This document shows positions 1 through 7,513 of a stretch of 64,000 bases of DNA, piece by piece. The DNA is from Flavobacterium glycines (GTDB lineage Bacteria; Bacteroidota; Bacteroidia; Flavobacteriales; Flavobacteriaceae). Within the stretch, counting starts at the first letter, position 1, and each line of letters opens with the position of its first letter. The position numbers and the translations under genes are program-made. Where the stretch lies: contig NZ_FNEO01000001.1 in NCBI RefSeq assembly GCF_900100165.1, positions 744,001 through 808,000 of the forward strand, written 5' to 3'. The notes below the pieces were generated by a model. The model had not been told where the DNA came from. It saw only the letters and a list, made by a program, of their open reading frames with translations, and made no database searches.

Positions 1-48
1 AAAGATGAAACCATTTCAAGACTTCAAAAAGCTATTGAAAGCATATAA
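1..48 (+). CDS. C-terminal end of an unidentified protein (5' end outside window)
   Basis: Frame 1 is open from the first base and ends at TAA (46-48), encoding 15 residues ending in LQKAIESI. The stop is followed within 5 bases by a strong hairpin terminator, which supports this being the real end of a plus-strand gene. The visible piece looks like the end of an amphipathic helix. It is too short to assign a family. Confidence 0.55.
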   Translation, partial: KDETISRLQKAIESI

Positions 49-52
49 AACT

Positions 53-85
53 AAAAGTCCCGACAATTAATCGGGACTTTTTTTA
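53..85 (+). terminator. Rho-independent terminator, bidirectional
   Basis: AAAAGTCCCGA (53-63) pairs perfectly with TCGGGACTTTT (71-81) around a 7-base loop and is followed by a T run. It sits between the plus-strand gene ending at 48 and the minus-strand gene ending at 83, so it can serve both converging genes. Confidence 0.85.
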
Positions 86-724
86 TAGATAAATAATAAC
101 ATTTCCGTTTAAAATTCCTGGATTTCCTTTAAAATGATAACCCAAGTTTTTAGAATTCAAGTTCCCTAACATATTTGAAATTCCGTATTGATAGGAAACA
201 TTCAGTCTAAAATGTTTGGCTCCAGCTGTAATTCCTGCCGTTGGATAAAAATTAAATTTACCAATATCAACAATATCTTTGGCTTGTAAAGTAGTTCCTG
301 AAATCACATTGTTTTCTTTTCCTGACTCTACTTTAAATTTTCCATTTACCTGAACTAATGGTCCAAATTCAACCGATAGACAATTTTCAATTAAAACATA
401 ACTTAATTGCAATGAAATTTGAGCTGAAGGTAATTTATAATTTACATCTTCTTTACCAAAAACCAATTCGTCTGTAGCTACCGAAAAGTTATTTTCAGAA
501 AACTGAATAGCATACACCATATCCCAATTGTCATAAAAATTTCCACGCATAGAAAGACCTGCATTCCAGCCATTTCCTGGTTTTGTATCAAAATTATTGG
601 TGTTTAGAGTAAATTGATTCACTCCTGCAGTAATTCCAATTCGGTTTGAATCACGATAATTATATTGGGAATAACCTGATATTGAAACTAAAAACAACAA
701 AAAATATAACGATGACTTTTTCAT
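83..724 (-). CDS. Putative outer-membrane beta-barrel protein
   Basis: The 213-residue product starts with a typical signal peptide (residues 1-19, hydrophobic core LYFLLFLVSISG, likely cleaved near GYSQ). The rest is rich in alternating polar/aromatic strands and contains no obvious enzyme motif, as in small 8- to 10-stranded barrels of Bacteroidota. The last strand ends NGNVIIYL, a beta-signal-like end although the final residue is Leu rather than Phe. The gene is monocistronic, ending at a shared terminator. A porin or structural role is inferred; the substrate is unknown. Confidence 0.6.
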   Translation of the reverse strand: MKKSSLYFLLFLVSISGYSQYNYRDSNRIGITAGVNQFTLNTNNFDTKPGNGWNAGLSMRGNFYDNWDMVYAIQFSENNFSVATDELVFGKEDVNYKLPSAQISLQLSYVLIENCLSVEFGPLVQVNGKFKVESGKENNVISGTTLQAKDIVDIGKFNFYPTAGITAGAKHFRLNVSYQYGISNMLGNLNSKNLGYHFKGNPGILNGNVIIYL

Positions 725-799
725 AAGAATACTTTTAACAAGCGCAAACCTAAAGTTTTTTTGTAATTTAACAGATAATTTTTAACTAATTTATTTGCT

Positions 800-1771
800 A
801 TGAGTGTACCATTTCTTTTTTTGTTATTTATTGTATTATTTATTTTCCTTTCCTCCTTCTTCACCGTTAAACAACAAACGGCTGTTATTATAGAGCGTTT
901 TGGAAAATTTCAAAGTATCAGACATTCGGGTTTACAACTAAAAATTCCTTTAATCGATCGAATTGCCGGGCGTGTGAATTTAAAAATTCAACAATTGGAT
1001 GTAATTATTGAAACAAAAACTAAAGATAATGTTTTTGTCAAACTAAAAGTTTCAGTTCAGTTTATGGTGGTTAAAGAAACCGTTTATGATGCTTTTTATA
1101 AATTAGAATATCCACACGATCAGATAACTTCTTATGTATTTGACGTAGTACGTGCCGAAGTTCCAAAGTTAAAATTAGATGATGTTTTTGAACGAAAAGA
1201 CGATATTGCTGTTGCGGTAAAAAGAGAATTAAACGAAGCCATGACTACTTATGGATATACAATTATTAACACTTTAGTTACCGATATTGATCCGGATATT
1301 CAGGTAAAAAATGCAATGAACCGAATTAATGCTGCCGACAGAGAAAAAACAGTAGCAGAATATGAAGCGGAAGCATCAAGAATTAGAATTGTTGCTAAAG
1401 CAAAAGCTGAAGCTGAAAGCAAACGTTTACAAGGACAGGGAATTGCCGATCAAAGACGTGAAATTGCCCGTGGATTAGTAGAAAGTGTAGATGTTTTAAA
1501 CGGAGTTGGAATCAATTCTCAGGAAGCTTCTGCCCTAATTGTGGTTACCCAACATTATGATACTTTACAAGCAATAGGTTCAGATACTAATTCTAATTTG
1601 ATTTTGTTACCAAATTCTCCACAAGCCGGAAGTGATATGTTAAACAATATGGTAGCCAGTTTTACTGCCAGTAATTTAGTAGGTGAATCTATGAAAAAGA
1701 ATATTAAATCAATTAAAAAGAAAACGGAAGAACCAGAAAAACCTTCAGAAGAAGATAATAATCAAATATAA
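800..1771 (+). CDS. SPFH/Band 7 (stomatin-like) membrane protein
   Basis: The 323-residue protein has one N-terminal membrane segment (residues 3-20) followed directly by an SPFH/Band 7 domain (about 22-190). That domain carries the family-typical stretch in which TAVIIERFGKF leads into a GLQLKIPLIDRI segment. An Ala/Glu-rich coiled coil (about 185-225) and a Ser/Lys/Glu-rich tail follow. Stomatin/QmcA-type proteins form large oligomeric membrane scaffolds and often influence membrane proteases. Here the gene stands alone, without a neighbouring NfeD or FtsH gene, and ends at a terminator at 1776-1805. The family call is firm; the physiological role is not. Confidence 0.9.
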   Translation: MSVPFLFLLFIVLFIFLSSFFTVKQQTAVIIERFGKFQSIRHSGLQLKIPLIDRIAGRVNLKIQQLDVIIETKTKDNVFVKLKVSVQFMVVKETVYDAFYKLEYPHDQITSYVFDVVRAEVPKLKLDDVFERKDDIAVAVKRELNEAMTTYGYTIINTLVTDIDPDIQVKNAMNRINAADREKTVAEYEAEASRIRIVAKAKAEAESKRLQGQGIADQRREIARGLVESVDVLNGVGINSQEASALIVVTQHYDTLQAIGSDTNSNLILLPNSPQAGSDMLNNMVASFTASNLVGESMKKNIKSIKKKTEEPEKPSEEDNNQI

Positions 1772-1775
1772 AACT

Positions 1776-1805
1776 AAAAAAGAGGCTTTAATCGCCTCTT
1801 TTTTT
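1776..1805 (+). terminator. Hairpin terminator shared by convergent genes
   Basis: AAAAGAGGC (1778-1786) pairs with GCCTCTTTT (1794-1802) around a 7-base loop and is followed by T residues. It lies 4 bases after the Band 7 gene. It also overlaps the last codons and stop of the minus-strand gene ending at 1788, so the hairpin is partly coding on that side. Confidence 0.85.
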
Positions 1806-2042
1806 ATGTCTAAACCATTTTATAATAATTGGTATCAAAATTCTTAAAACAGTTGCGTATGAGCTAAAAAAAGTGCTTTTAACGCTATCTATAACATTAG
1901 TTGTAAGATTTAAAAAAGTAAAACTCTCTTTTGTCTTTTGAATATTAAAAACTAACTTTTGATAGCTGATTTCTTTTTCGATTTTTAAAATTTCAAGTTC
2001 CCTATCAATTTGAGCATAAGAAGAATATTTTTTTGTTTGCAT
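1788..2042 (-). CDS. DUF6327-like small protein
   Basis: An 84-residue protein starting MQTKKYSSYAQIDRELEILK. It has a charged helical N-terminus, a weakly hydrophobic stretch around 55-75 (VLRILIPIIIKWF), and a basic end. It is the third gene of a tight minus-strand operon, starting 5 bases after the holin-like gene. This trio (YtxH, holin-like, small DUF6327-type protein) recurs in Flavobacterium genomes as I recall them. Function is unknown; association with the membrane is inferred from the hydrophobic C-terminal half and the operon partners. Confidence 0.65.
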   Translation of the reverse strand: MQTKKYSSYAQIDRELEILKIEKEISYQKLVFNIQKTKESFTFLNLTTNVIDSVKSTFFSSYATVLRILIPIIIKWFRHKKRGD

Positions 2043-2047
2043 AATAA

Positions 2048-2398
2048 TTAATCATTAAAAAATATTTCTGAAAATTTCTCTAAAATAGGTCCTTCAACAA
2101 TTTTATCTTTTATTAAAAATAATAAAGCAGTTATTACAACATAGATAAAACCAACACTAAGAAAACCAATAGTATAACTTTCAAAATAATTACCAATAGC
2201 AAAAGCTAAGGCAACTGAAAAAAATAAAAGTACCATACAAATACACACTAAAATTAAGGTGAACTTAAAAATCATTGTAGTTGATTTCATAGCCATCTTA
2301 AACGCTAATAATTTATAGTAAGAAAGATTCTTTTCTATATAATCCTTAGTTTGTTCCTGTATATTTTCTGTATGTTCTTTTAATTCATCAAAAGCCAT
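2048..2398 (-). CDS. Phage-holin-family (DUF1469/YqjE-type) membrane protein
   Basis: A 116-residue protein with an amphipathic N-terminal helix (residues 1-35) and two membrane helices (about 41-68 and 74-95), the architecture of the DUF1469/YqjE family. Despite the holin family name there are no phage genes nearby, and the context is a membrane or stress operon with YtxH. It starts 28 bases after the YtxH gene stop and ends 5 bases before the DUF6327-like gene. The exact function in Bacteroidota is unknown. Confidence 0.75.
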   Translation of the reverse strand: MAFDELKEHTENIQEQTKDYIEKNLSYYKLLAFKMAMKSTTMIFKFTLILVCICMVLLFFSVALAFAIGNYFESYTIGFLSVGFIYVVITALLFLIKDKIVEGPILEKFSEIFFND

Positions 2399-2426
2399 AA
2401 TGTTCTGTTTCTATATTCTAAAGAAA

Positions 2427-2729
2427 TTAATTTTTATGAAGTTTAGCATTTTTTTCTTTTAAATCAGCTAATTTCTTTTCTAAAAAAGTAATTACATCTT
2501 CTGTTTTATAACTCATATTAGAAAGCATTTCTTCATAAGTATGTTCTAAATCAACTTTGGCATTAACTAATTTAGTTTTCATTCCTTTTTCAAGATCTTT
2601 GTATCCATCTTTAATTTTTTGTCTGGTTTTATCTCCTTTATCCGGAGCAAACAAAATTCCTAATACAGCTCCTATTGCAGCACCACTAGCAAGAGCTATT
2701 AAAGTTTTTCCTGTATTACTTGTTGCCAT
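2427..2729 (-). CDS. YtxH-domain protein
   Basis: A 100-residue protein with a Gly/Ala-rich membrane segment (residues about 8-28, SGAAIGAVLGILFAPDKG). It is followed by a Lys/Glu-rich amphipathic helix, the hallmark of the YtxH family (related to general-stress protein YtxH of Bacillus). It is the first gene of a three-gene minus-strand operon with the holin-like and DUF6327-like genes. A role in envelope or general stress is inferred from the family only. Confidence 0.85.
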   Translation of the reverse strand: MATSNTGKTLIALASGAAIGAVLGILFAPDKGDKTRQKIKDGYKDLEKGMKTKLVNAKVDLEHTYEEMLSNMSYKTEDVITFLEKKLADLKEKNAKLHKN

Positions 2730-2745
2730 AATATGTTCTTTTTAA

Positions 2746-3103
2746 GTTTCTTATAAAGATACTAATAAATTTAAAAAAATTCTTAAAAGAATTACTATAA
2801 AAAAATTATAATATTTTTCATTCATAAAAGAAAATTAAATATTCGAACTCATACTAAATTTAAAATAAAGTAGTACTATTTACAGGTTACCACTTCATAA
2901 GTATCGTTTTATTAATCAAACACAATTTTAAGTCTAAAAAAACACTAAAAATCAAAATAAAGACTTGTATTAAACGAAAAAATAAAGAATGAATATTTTA
3001 TCAAAGAATTTAAAAAAATAGCTTAAAACTAAAATATAGAAGTTGTTTTTAATTGTAAAATTCTATAATTATTTTATAAAAAATAGATTTTTATAATAAT
3101 AAA
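2746..3103. other. Gene-free AT-rich spacer
   Basis: About 360 bases between the YtxH operon start and the glnS terminator. It has no credible reading frame and no strong hairpin, and consists mostly of A/T runs. It must contain the minus-strand promoter of the YtxH operon; a near-match to the -7 box (TATCTTTA on the minus strand, about 2752-2759) is the only candidate seen. Confidence 0.5.
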
Positions 3104-3128
3104 AAAAAGCGCTTAATAAGCGCTTTTT
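3104..3128 (-). terminator. glnS terminator
   Basis: A perfect 11-bp stem AAAAAGCGCTT (3104-3114) / AAGCGCTTTTT (3118-3128) with a 3-base loop, 13 bases downstream of the glnS stop on the minus strand. The A run at 3101-3108 reads as a U tract in the transcript. Confidence 0.9.
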
Positions 3129-3140
3129 GATAATTATAAT

Positions 3141-5258
3141 TTATTTTAAAAAATCTTCAATAAATTCTAATTCTCTTTCGGTAGAACTCTTAGGAGGATT
3201 TTCTTTTAATTTCAAAATTTCATCTTTAAAGGAATTTTTGAACTCCGAATCAAAATCTAATTTGTTTAAATTTAAAATAGCTCTTGATCGAACAAAAGTA
3301 GATTCACTTCTTAAAGACATCGTGAATAACTTTTGTAATTCCTCTATTTCATAATCAGCTGTTTTTAAAACTGAATATTTCAAAATCAAATTAGCAAACA
3401 ACAAAGAACTTTTGTTGTTATTAATATTCTTTTTGAACGAATTTTGTAATAAACTGTAATTAGAAATTCCGGCTAAGGTCTCTCCTATTGCTTTTCTAAT
3501 TGCAATACGCTCTTCGCGTGTACCAACTTTAAAATATTTATTGATATCTTTTAAAGCATTATTAATACTATTATTGTCTTTTTTTCCTTTTTCTTCCCAG
3601 GCATCTTTTAAACCTACAGTCTTGTTAAATACTAATTTAGAAGAAGTTGAATCCTTATCAACATTAAAATAACCCAAACGTTGAAACTGGAATTTATCTC
3701 CCGAAACAGCTGTAGCTAAGCTTGGTTCCACAAATCCTTTTATAATTACTAACGAATTTGGATTAATAAATTCTAAAAAGTTTTTCTCTTTATGACTGTC
3801 TGGTGCTTCATCAATAAACAAACGATCATATAAACGAACTTCTGCTTCAACTGCATGCTGTATAGAAACCCAATGCAAAGTTCCGGCAACTTTTCTTTTA
3901 GAAGCTTCTGTCCCGCTTCCACTCAAAGAATCGGTATCATAAGTTACATGAATTTCAGTAATATTTCCTGCTGCATCTTTTACAACACTTTCTCCTTTAA
4001 TGATATAGGCATTTTTAAGACGTACTTCATTACCCAAACTCAAACGGAAAAATTTAGCAGGAGCCTCTTCTAAAAAGTCTTCTCTTTCTATATATAATTC
4101 TTTAGAAAAAGGTACTTTTCTATAACCTGCATTTTCATCTTCCTGATTGTTTTCGGCATCCAGAAGTTCTTCTTTTCCTTCAGGATAATTAGTAATAATC
4201 ACTTTTACAGGATCTAAAACTGCCATAACACGAGGCGCAGTTTTATTTAAATCATCTCTTAAACAAAATTCTAATAAAGAGAAATCTATAATATTTTCAC
4301 GCTTGGCAACTCCAATATTGTCACAGAATTTTCTAATAGAAGCAGCTGTATAACCTCTTCTTCTTAAACCGGAAATAGTTGGCATTCTTGGATCATCCCA
4401 TCCGGAAACAAAATTTTCCTGAACTAATTGTAACAACTTTCTTTTGCTCATTACAGTATAATTCAGGTTTAAACGAGCAAATTCATATTGATGTGGTCTA
4501 ACAAGATTTTCATCATAAATTTGATCTAAAAACCAGTTGTATAACTCCCTGTGCATCACAAATTCTAAAGTACAAATAGAATGAGAAACCTGCTCTAAAT
4601 AATCACTTTCCCCATGAGTATAATCATACATAGGGTAAATACACCAATCATCACCCGTTCTGTGATGTTCTTTATGTAAAACGCGGTACATAATAGGATC
4701 ACGCATTAACATATTAGAAGAAGCCATATCAATTTTAGCTCTTAAAACATGAGTACCTTCTCCAAAATCACCTTTTTTCATTCCTTCAAAAAGAGCTAAA
4801 TTCTCTTCTATAGAACGATTTCTATACGGACTATCAACTCCAGGCTGAGAAGGCGTTCCTTTTTGTTCCGCCATAGCCTCAGAAGATTGACTGTCAATAT
4901 AAGCTTTACCGTTTTTAATCAATAAAATTGCCCAGTCATACAATTGTTGGAAATAATCAGAAGCATATAATTCCTTATCCCATTGGAATCCTAACCATTG
5001 CAAATCTTCTTTGATAGCATCTACATATTCCTGCTCTTCCTTAGCCGGATTAGTATCATCAAAACGCAAATTTACAGGCGCATTGTACTTTAATCCTAAA
5101 CCAAAATTCAAACAAATTGATTTAGCATGTCCAATATGCAAATACCCATTAGGTTCAGGAGGAAAACGAAATCTTAATTTATTTTGTGGAAAACCATTAG
5201 TTAGGTTTTCTTCGATAATTTGTTCTATAAAATGCAGTGATTTTTCTTCGGTTGACAT
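3141..5258 (-). CDS. glnS: Glutaminyl-tRNA synthetase with C-terminal extension
   Basis: Cytoplasmic class I synthetase charging tRNA-Gln with glutamine. The HIGH motif is seen as YLHIGHAKS (about residues 37-45), and the KMSKS equivalent as VMSKRKL. Conserved core blocks include LRFDDTNP and [18 protein letters not shown]. The synthetase core ends near residue 560 ([12 protein letters not shown]). A further 143 residues (563-705) follow, helical and Lys/Glu-rich, giving 705 residues against about 550 for the usual enzyme. Bacteroidota GlnRS with tails are often labelled YqeY fusions, but I do not see a clear YqeY signature here. The start is an ATG followed by STEEKSLHF. The gene is monocistronic. 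Confidence 0.95.
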   Translation of the reverse strand: MSTEEKSLHFIEQIIEENLTNGFPQNKLRFRFPPEPNGYLHIGHAKSICLNFGLGLKYNAPVNLRFDDTNPAKEEQEYVDAIKEDLQWLGFQWDKELYASDYFQQLYDWAILLIKNGKAYIDSQSSEAMAEQKGTPSQPGVDSPYRNRSIEENLALFEGMKKGDFGEGTHVLRAKIDMASSNMLMRDPIMYRVLHKEHHRTGDDWCIYPMYDYTHGESDYLEQVSHSICTLEFVMHRELYNWFLDQIYDENLVRPHQYEFARLNLNYTVMSKRKLLQLVQENFVSGWDDPRMPTISGLRRRGYTAASIRKFCDNIGVAKRENIIDFSLLEFCLRDDLNKTAPRVMAVLDPVKVIITNYPEGKEELLDAENNQEDENAGYRKVPFSKELYIEREDFLEEAPAKFFRLSLGNEVRLKNAYIIKGESVVKDAAGNITEIHVTYDTDSLSGSGTEASKRKVAGTLHWVSIQHAVEAEVRLYDRLFIDEAPDSHKEKNFLEFINPNSLVIIKGFVEPSLATAVSGDKFQFQRLGYFNVDKDSTSSKLVFNKTVGLKDAWEEKGKKDNNSINNALKDINKYFKVGTREERIAIRKAIGETLAGISNYSLLQNSFKKNINNNKSSLLFANLILKYSVLKTADYEIEELQKLFTMSLRSESTFVRSRAILNLNKLDFDSEFKNSFKDEILKLKENPPKSSTERELEFIEDFLK

Positions 5259-5276
5259 GTCGTAATATTAAAAAGA

Positions 5277-5284
5277 CAAAGTTA
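5277..5284 (-). promoter_or_regulatory. Candidate -7 box of glnS
   Basis: On the minus strand this reads TAACTTTG, an exact TAnnTTTG match, 18 bases upstream of the glnS ATG. No TTTG -33 element is seen at the expected spacing. Confidence 0.5.
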
Positions 5285-5350
5285 TCAAAATAGTTCATTA
5301 AATAAGAATTCATAGAATTGCTTATTTGCTTAAAATCTATAAATTTCAAA

Positions 5351-5358
5351 TATATTTG
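5351..5358 (+). promoter_or_regulatory. Candidate -7 box of folB
   Basis: TATATTTG fits TAnnTTTG and lies 43 bases before the folB start. The -33 side is degenerate (ATTG at 5327-5330, 20 bases upstream). Confidence 0.5.
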
Positions 5359-5401
5359 CACTTTTCAACAAAATAAAACAAAGCAATAATAAAACAGATA
5401 C

Positions 5402-5761
5402 ATGCAAACTATAAAATTAAAAAATATACGCACTTTTTCCTATCATGGATGTTTAGTCGAAGAAGGAAAAATAGGCTCTGAATACACTGTTAACTTAGAA
5501 ATTAAAGCTGATTTACAAAAATCAACACAATCAGATGAATTAGTAGATACGGTAGATTATGTACATTTAAATAAAATTGTGGTGGAAGAAATGGCAATTC
5601 GTTCGCAATTATTAGAACATGTGGCTAAAAGAATCAATACCAGAATTTTTAATGAATTGCCAATGGTAATGAAAACTACTGTTGAAGTTTCTAAAATCAA
5701 TCCTCCTATTGGTGGTGATGTTGAATCAGTTACCATTATCTTAGAAGAAAATAGAAATTAA
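5402..5761 (+). CDS. folB: Dihydroneopterin aldolase
   Basis: A 119-residue protein catalysing dihydroneopterin to 6-hydroxymethyl-dihydropterin in folate synthesis. The family pattern is visible as YHGCLVEEGKIGSEY (residues 14-28), which carries the pterin-binding Glu region. SKINPPIGGDVESV near the C-terminus carries the conserved catalytic Lys. The length fits FolB (about 120). It stands alone rather than in a folate operon, is divergent from glnS, and is followed by tRNA-Cys on the same strand. Confidence 0.93.
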   Translation: MQTIKLKNIRTFSYHGCLVEEGKIGSEYTVNLEIKADLQKSTQSDELVDTVDYVHLNKIVVEEMAIRSQLLEHVAKRINTRIFNELPMVMKTTVEVSKINPPIGGDVESVTIILEENRN

Positions 5762-5830
5762 AATACCAACTATTATAAAATTCCAAATTCCAAAAGAATT
5801 GGATTAAGTTTTTTTATTTGGAATTTGACA

Positions 5831-5861
5831 TTTGGAATTTAGATTATTTATTTTACCTTTG
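5831..5861 (+). promoter_or_regulatory. Bacteroidota-type promoter of tRNA-Cys
   Basis: TTTG (5831-5834), 19 bases of spacer, then TACCTTTG (5854-5861): a perfect TTTG-N19-TAnnTTTG arrangement, 17 bases before the mature tRNA 5' end. This is the best promoter in the window. Confidence 0.85.
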
Positions 5862-5878
5862 CAGTCCATTAAAACAAT

Positions 5879-5949
5879 GGCGTCGTGGCCGAGCGGCTAG
5901 GCTGGGCTCTGCAAAAGCTCCTACTCCGGTTCGAATCCGGACGATGCCT
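5879..5949 (+). tRNA. tRNA-Cys (anticodon GCA)
   Basis: A cloverleaf can be drawn by hand. Acceptor GGCGTCG (5879-5885) pairs with CGATGCC (5942-5948) with one G-U. The anticodon stem GGGCT/AGCTC encloses loop CTGCAAA, so the anticodon is GCA. The T arm is TCCGG-TTCGAAT-CCGGA. The discriminator is T (U73), as expected for tRNA-Cys. The 3' CCA is not encoded. It has its own promoter and terminator. Confidence 0.97.
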
Positions 5950-5950
5950 C

Positions 5951-5985
5951 AAAAAGAGATACAGAAATGTGTCTCTTTTTTTTTT
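5951..5985 (+). terminator. tRNA-Cys terminator
   Basis: AAAAAGAGATAC (5951-5962) pairs with GTGTCTCTTTTT (5969-5980), a 12-bp stem with one G-U and a 6-base loop, followed by more T. It begins 1 base after the tRNA. Confidence 0.9.
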
Positions 5986-5992
5986 ATATTTA

Positions 5993-6067
5993 GTCATTGC
6001 GAGCGCAGCGAAGCAATCCTACTTTATTATTCACGCTATGTGATTGCTTCGCTACGCTCGCAATGAC
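5993..6067. repeat. REP-like inverted repeat (GTCATTGCGAG family)
   Basis: Arms of 26 bases at 5993-6018 and 6042-6067 are inverted copies with one mismatch, beginning GTCATTGCGAGCGCAGCG and ending CTCGCAATGAC, around a 23-base loop. Palindromes with this GTCATTGCGAG start are known as dispersed intergenic repeats in many bacteria. It lies between the tRNA terminator and the LysE terminator. A degenerate relative is at 17943-17974. Confidence 0.85.
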
Positions 6068-6074
6068 ATAAAAA

Positions 6075-6096
6075 AAACCGCTTATCAAAGCGGTTT
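6075..6096 (-). terminator. Terminator of the LysE-family gene
   Basis: AAACCGCTT (6075-6083) pairs perfectly with AAGCGGTTT (6088-6096) around a 4-base loop; the A run at 6071-6077 gives a U tract on the minus strand. It lies 17 bases downstream of the gene ending at 6113. Confidence 0.85.
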
Positions 6097-6112
6097 AAAT
6101 ATTCAATTTTTA

Positions 6113-6793
6113 TTATTGTTTCTCAATATTTTGAAAAGCTTTTTTAACCATTTCTTTTTCTTTTGGAAACCAACCCTGAGTTATTAATACTACTCCGAAA
6201 ACCATTAAAACAATACTGATTCCTTTTTTAATTCTGAGAATATTTCCCGGAGTCATTTTAGACTGTAATTGTTTAGCCAATAAAATTTTAATACAATCAA
6301 CCAGCAAATAAGTGATAATTACGGTACTAAAAAAAGTCATCATTCTGGAAGTCTGCATGTCTAATTTTGGTCCTACAGAGATAATTACAGCTAGCCAAAA
6401 ACCTAAAACACCAATGTTGATAACATTCAAAAAAAGTCCTTTTATAAACAAACCAAAATAGTCTTTTTTAATAATCTCGTTATCTATTTTTTTGGTATTA
6501 ATTCGTTTCTCTTTGTGTAAACCGATATACGAAATAACTCCGTAAGCCAACATTAAAATACCTCCAAAAATAAAAAGAGCCGGTTTATCTTTCAAACTTT
6601 GAATTAGTCTGAAACTCCCCAGATAAGCTATTGCAATAAAAATAATATCTCCAGAAACTACCCCTAAATCAAAAACAAGAGCGGCCCTGAATCCTTTTAC
6701 AATACTGGTTTCCAGTAAAATAAAAAAAACAGGACCAATCATAAAACTCAGGAAAACTCCCCAGGGAATACCTGATAAAATATCGTTAATCAT
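6113..6793 (-). CDS. LysE-family transporter
   Basis: A 226-residue inner-membrane protein with about six hydrophobic segments. The N-terminal GIPWGVFLSFMIGPVFFILLE has the GP-containing first-helix pattern of LysE/RhtB amino-acid exporters. The family exports amino acids or related small molecules; the substrate here is unknown. It starts 39 bases after the GIN-domain gene and may be the last gene of an rnr-GIN-LysE transcription unit, ending at the terminator 6075-6096. Confidence 0.85.
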   Translation of the reverse strand: MINDILSGIPWGVFLSFMIGPVFFILLETSIVKGFRAALVFDLGVVSGDIIFIAIAYLGSFRLIQSLKDKPALFIFGGILMLAYGVISYIGLHKEKRINTKKIDNEIIKKDYFGLFIKGLFLNVINIGVLGFWLAVIISVGPKLDMQTSRMMTFFSTVIITYLLVDCIKILLAKQLQSKMTPGNILRIKKGISIVLMVFGVVLITQGWFPKEKEMVKKAFQNIEKQ

Positions 6794-6832
6794 TAATTTT
6801 AGAATTTATTAAAGAATAAAAATACATCTTTT

Positions 6833-7513
6833 TTATTCTTTTTCTTCGATTTTTCCTCCTAAAATTGTTTGTTGATTAATTTGCTTTGGTTTTCCATAGA
6901 TAGAAACTGTTCCTCCTGCTTTTACTTTTGCATCAACTAATGTACTTGCATTAATTTCAGCATTTCCTCCGGCTGAGAGATTTACAGTAGTTTGAGAAGT
7001 ATGCAAATTTCTGGCTTTCAATATACCTCCTGACATGATAACCACATCCTGATTAGCGGCAGCTCCGCTCAATTCAATCACTCCACCGGTTACAGCTTTA
7101 ACATTTACTTTTTGAGCATCTACTTTTACATTTATTTTAGCTCCTTCTTTAGCACTTAAATCAAAAATAGTTTGTTTAAAAACGGCATCACCTGAAACTG
7201 AAGAACCTTCAGTAGCCGAAATTTCATCTATATTTTTATAATATAATTTAATAGAAACAGCATCGCCGGATAACATTTGTTTTAATTGCATTCTTAATTT
7301 CAATTCACCATTGTTATTGACTACCTCTACTTCTTTTTCTTTATCACCGCTAATAATAACCTTATTTTCATTCGAAGCTATTAACGTAACTTTCAGTTTA
7401 TCAAATACTTTTACTGAATTAAAATCACCTAATTTTTTGGTTATTTGTGCAAATGTTACTTGTGATGTAATTGCAATTACTACTAAAAATACTTTTTTCA
7501 TTTTCATTTTCAT
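6833..7513 (-). CDS. Secreted GIN-domain (DUF2807) protein
   Basis: A 226-residue protein with a signal peptide (1-22, ending TFAQ) and a repetitive beta-helical body containing Gly/Ser/Val-rich strands (SAKEGAKINVKVDAQKVNVK). This is typical of the head-GIN/DUF2807 family of Bacteroidota, whose function is unknown and is assumed to be adhesive or surface-related. Its ATG overlaps the rnr stop (TAATG), so translational coupling is likely. Three in-frame ATG codons occur in MKMKMKK; the first is used here because of the overlap, but 7507 or 7501 is possible. Confidence 0.85.
   Translation of the reverse strand: MKMKMKKVFLVVIAITSQVTFAQITKKLGDFNSVKVFDKLKVTLIASNENKVIISGDKEKEVEVVNNNGELKLRMQLKQMLSGDAVSIKLYYKNIDEISATEGSSVSGDAVFKQTIFDLSAKEGAKINVKVDAQKVNVKAVTGGVIELSGAAANQDVVIMSGGILKARNLHTSQTTVNLSAGGNAEINASTLVDAKVKAGGTVSIYGKPKQINQQTILGGKIEEKE

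Noticed and set aside
2048..2398. Holin-family gene as a sign of a prophage
   Set aside because: The gene is in a YtxH-type stress operon with no lysin, capsid or integrase genes nearby; DUF1469 proteins carry the holin name only by family label.
3141..3569. Calling the GlnRS tail a YqeY (GatB-related) domain
   Set aside because: I cannot find the YqeY pattern in residues 563-705, so only an extension is claimed.
5818..6066. Plus-strand reading frame across tRNA-Cys
   Set aside because: It runs through the tRNA, its terminator and the palindromic repeat; the apparent protein is a translation of non-coding features.
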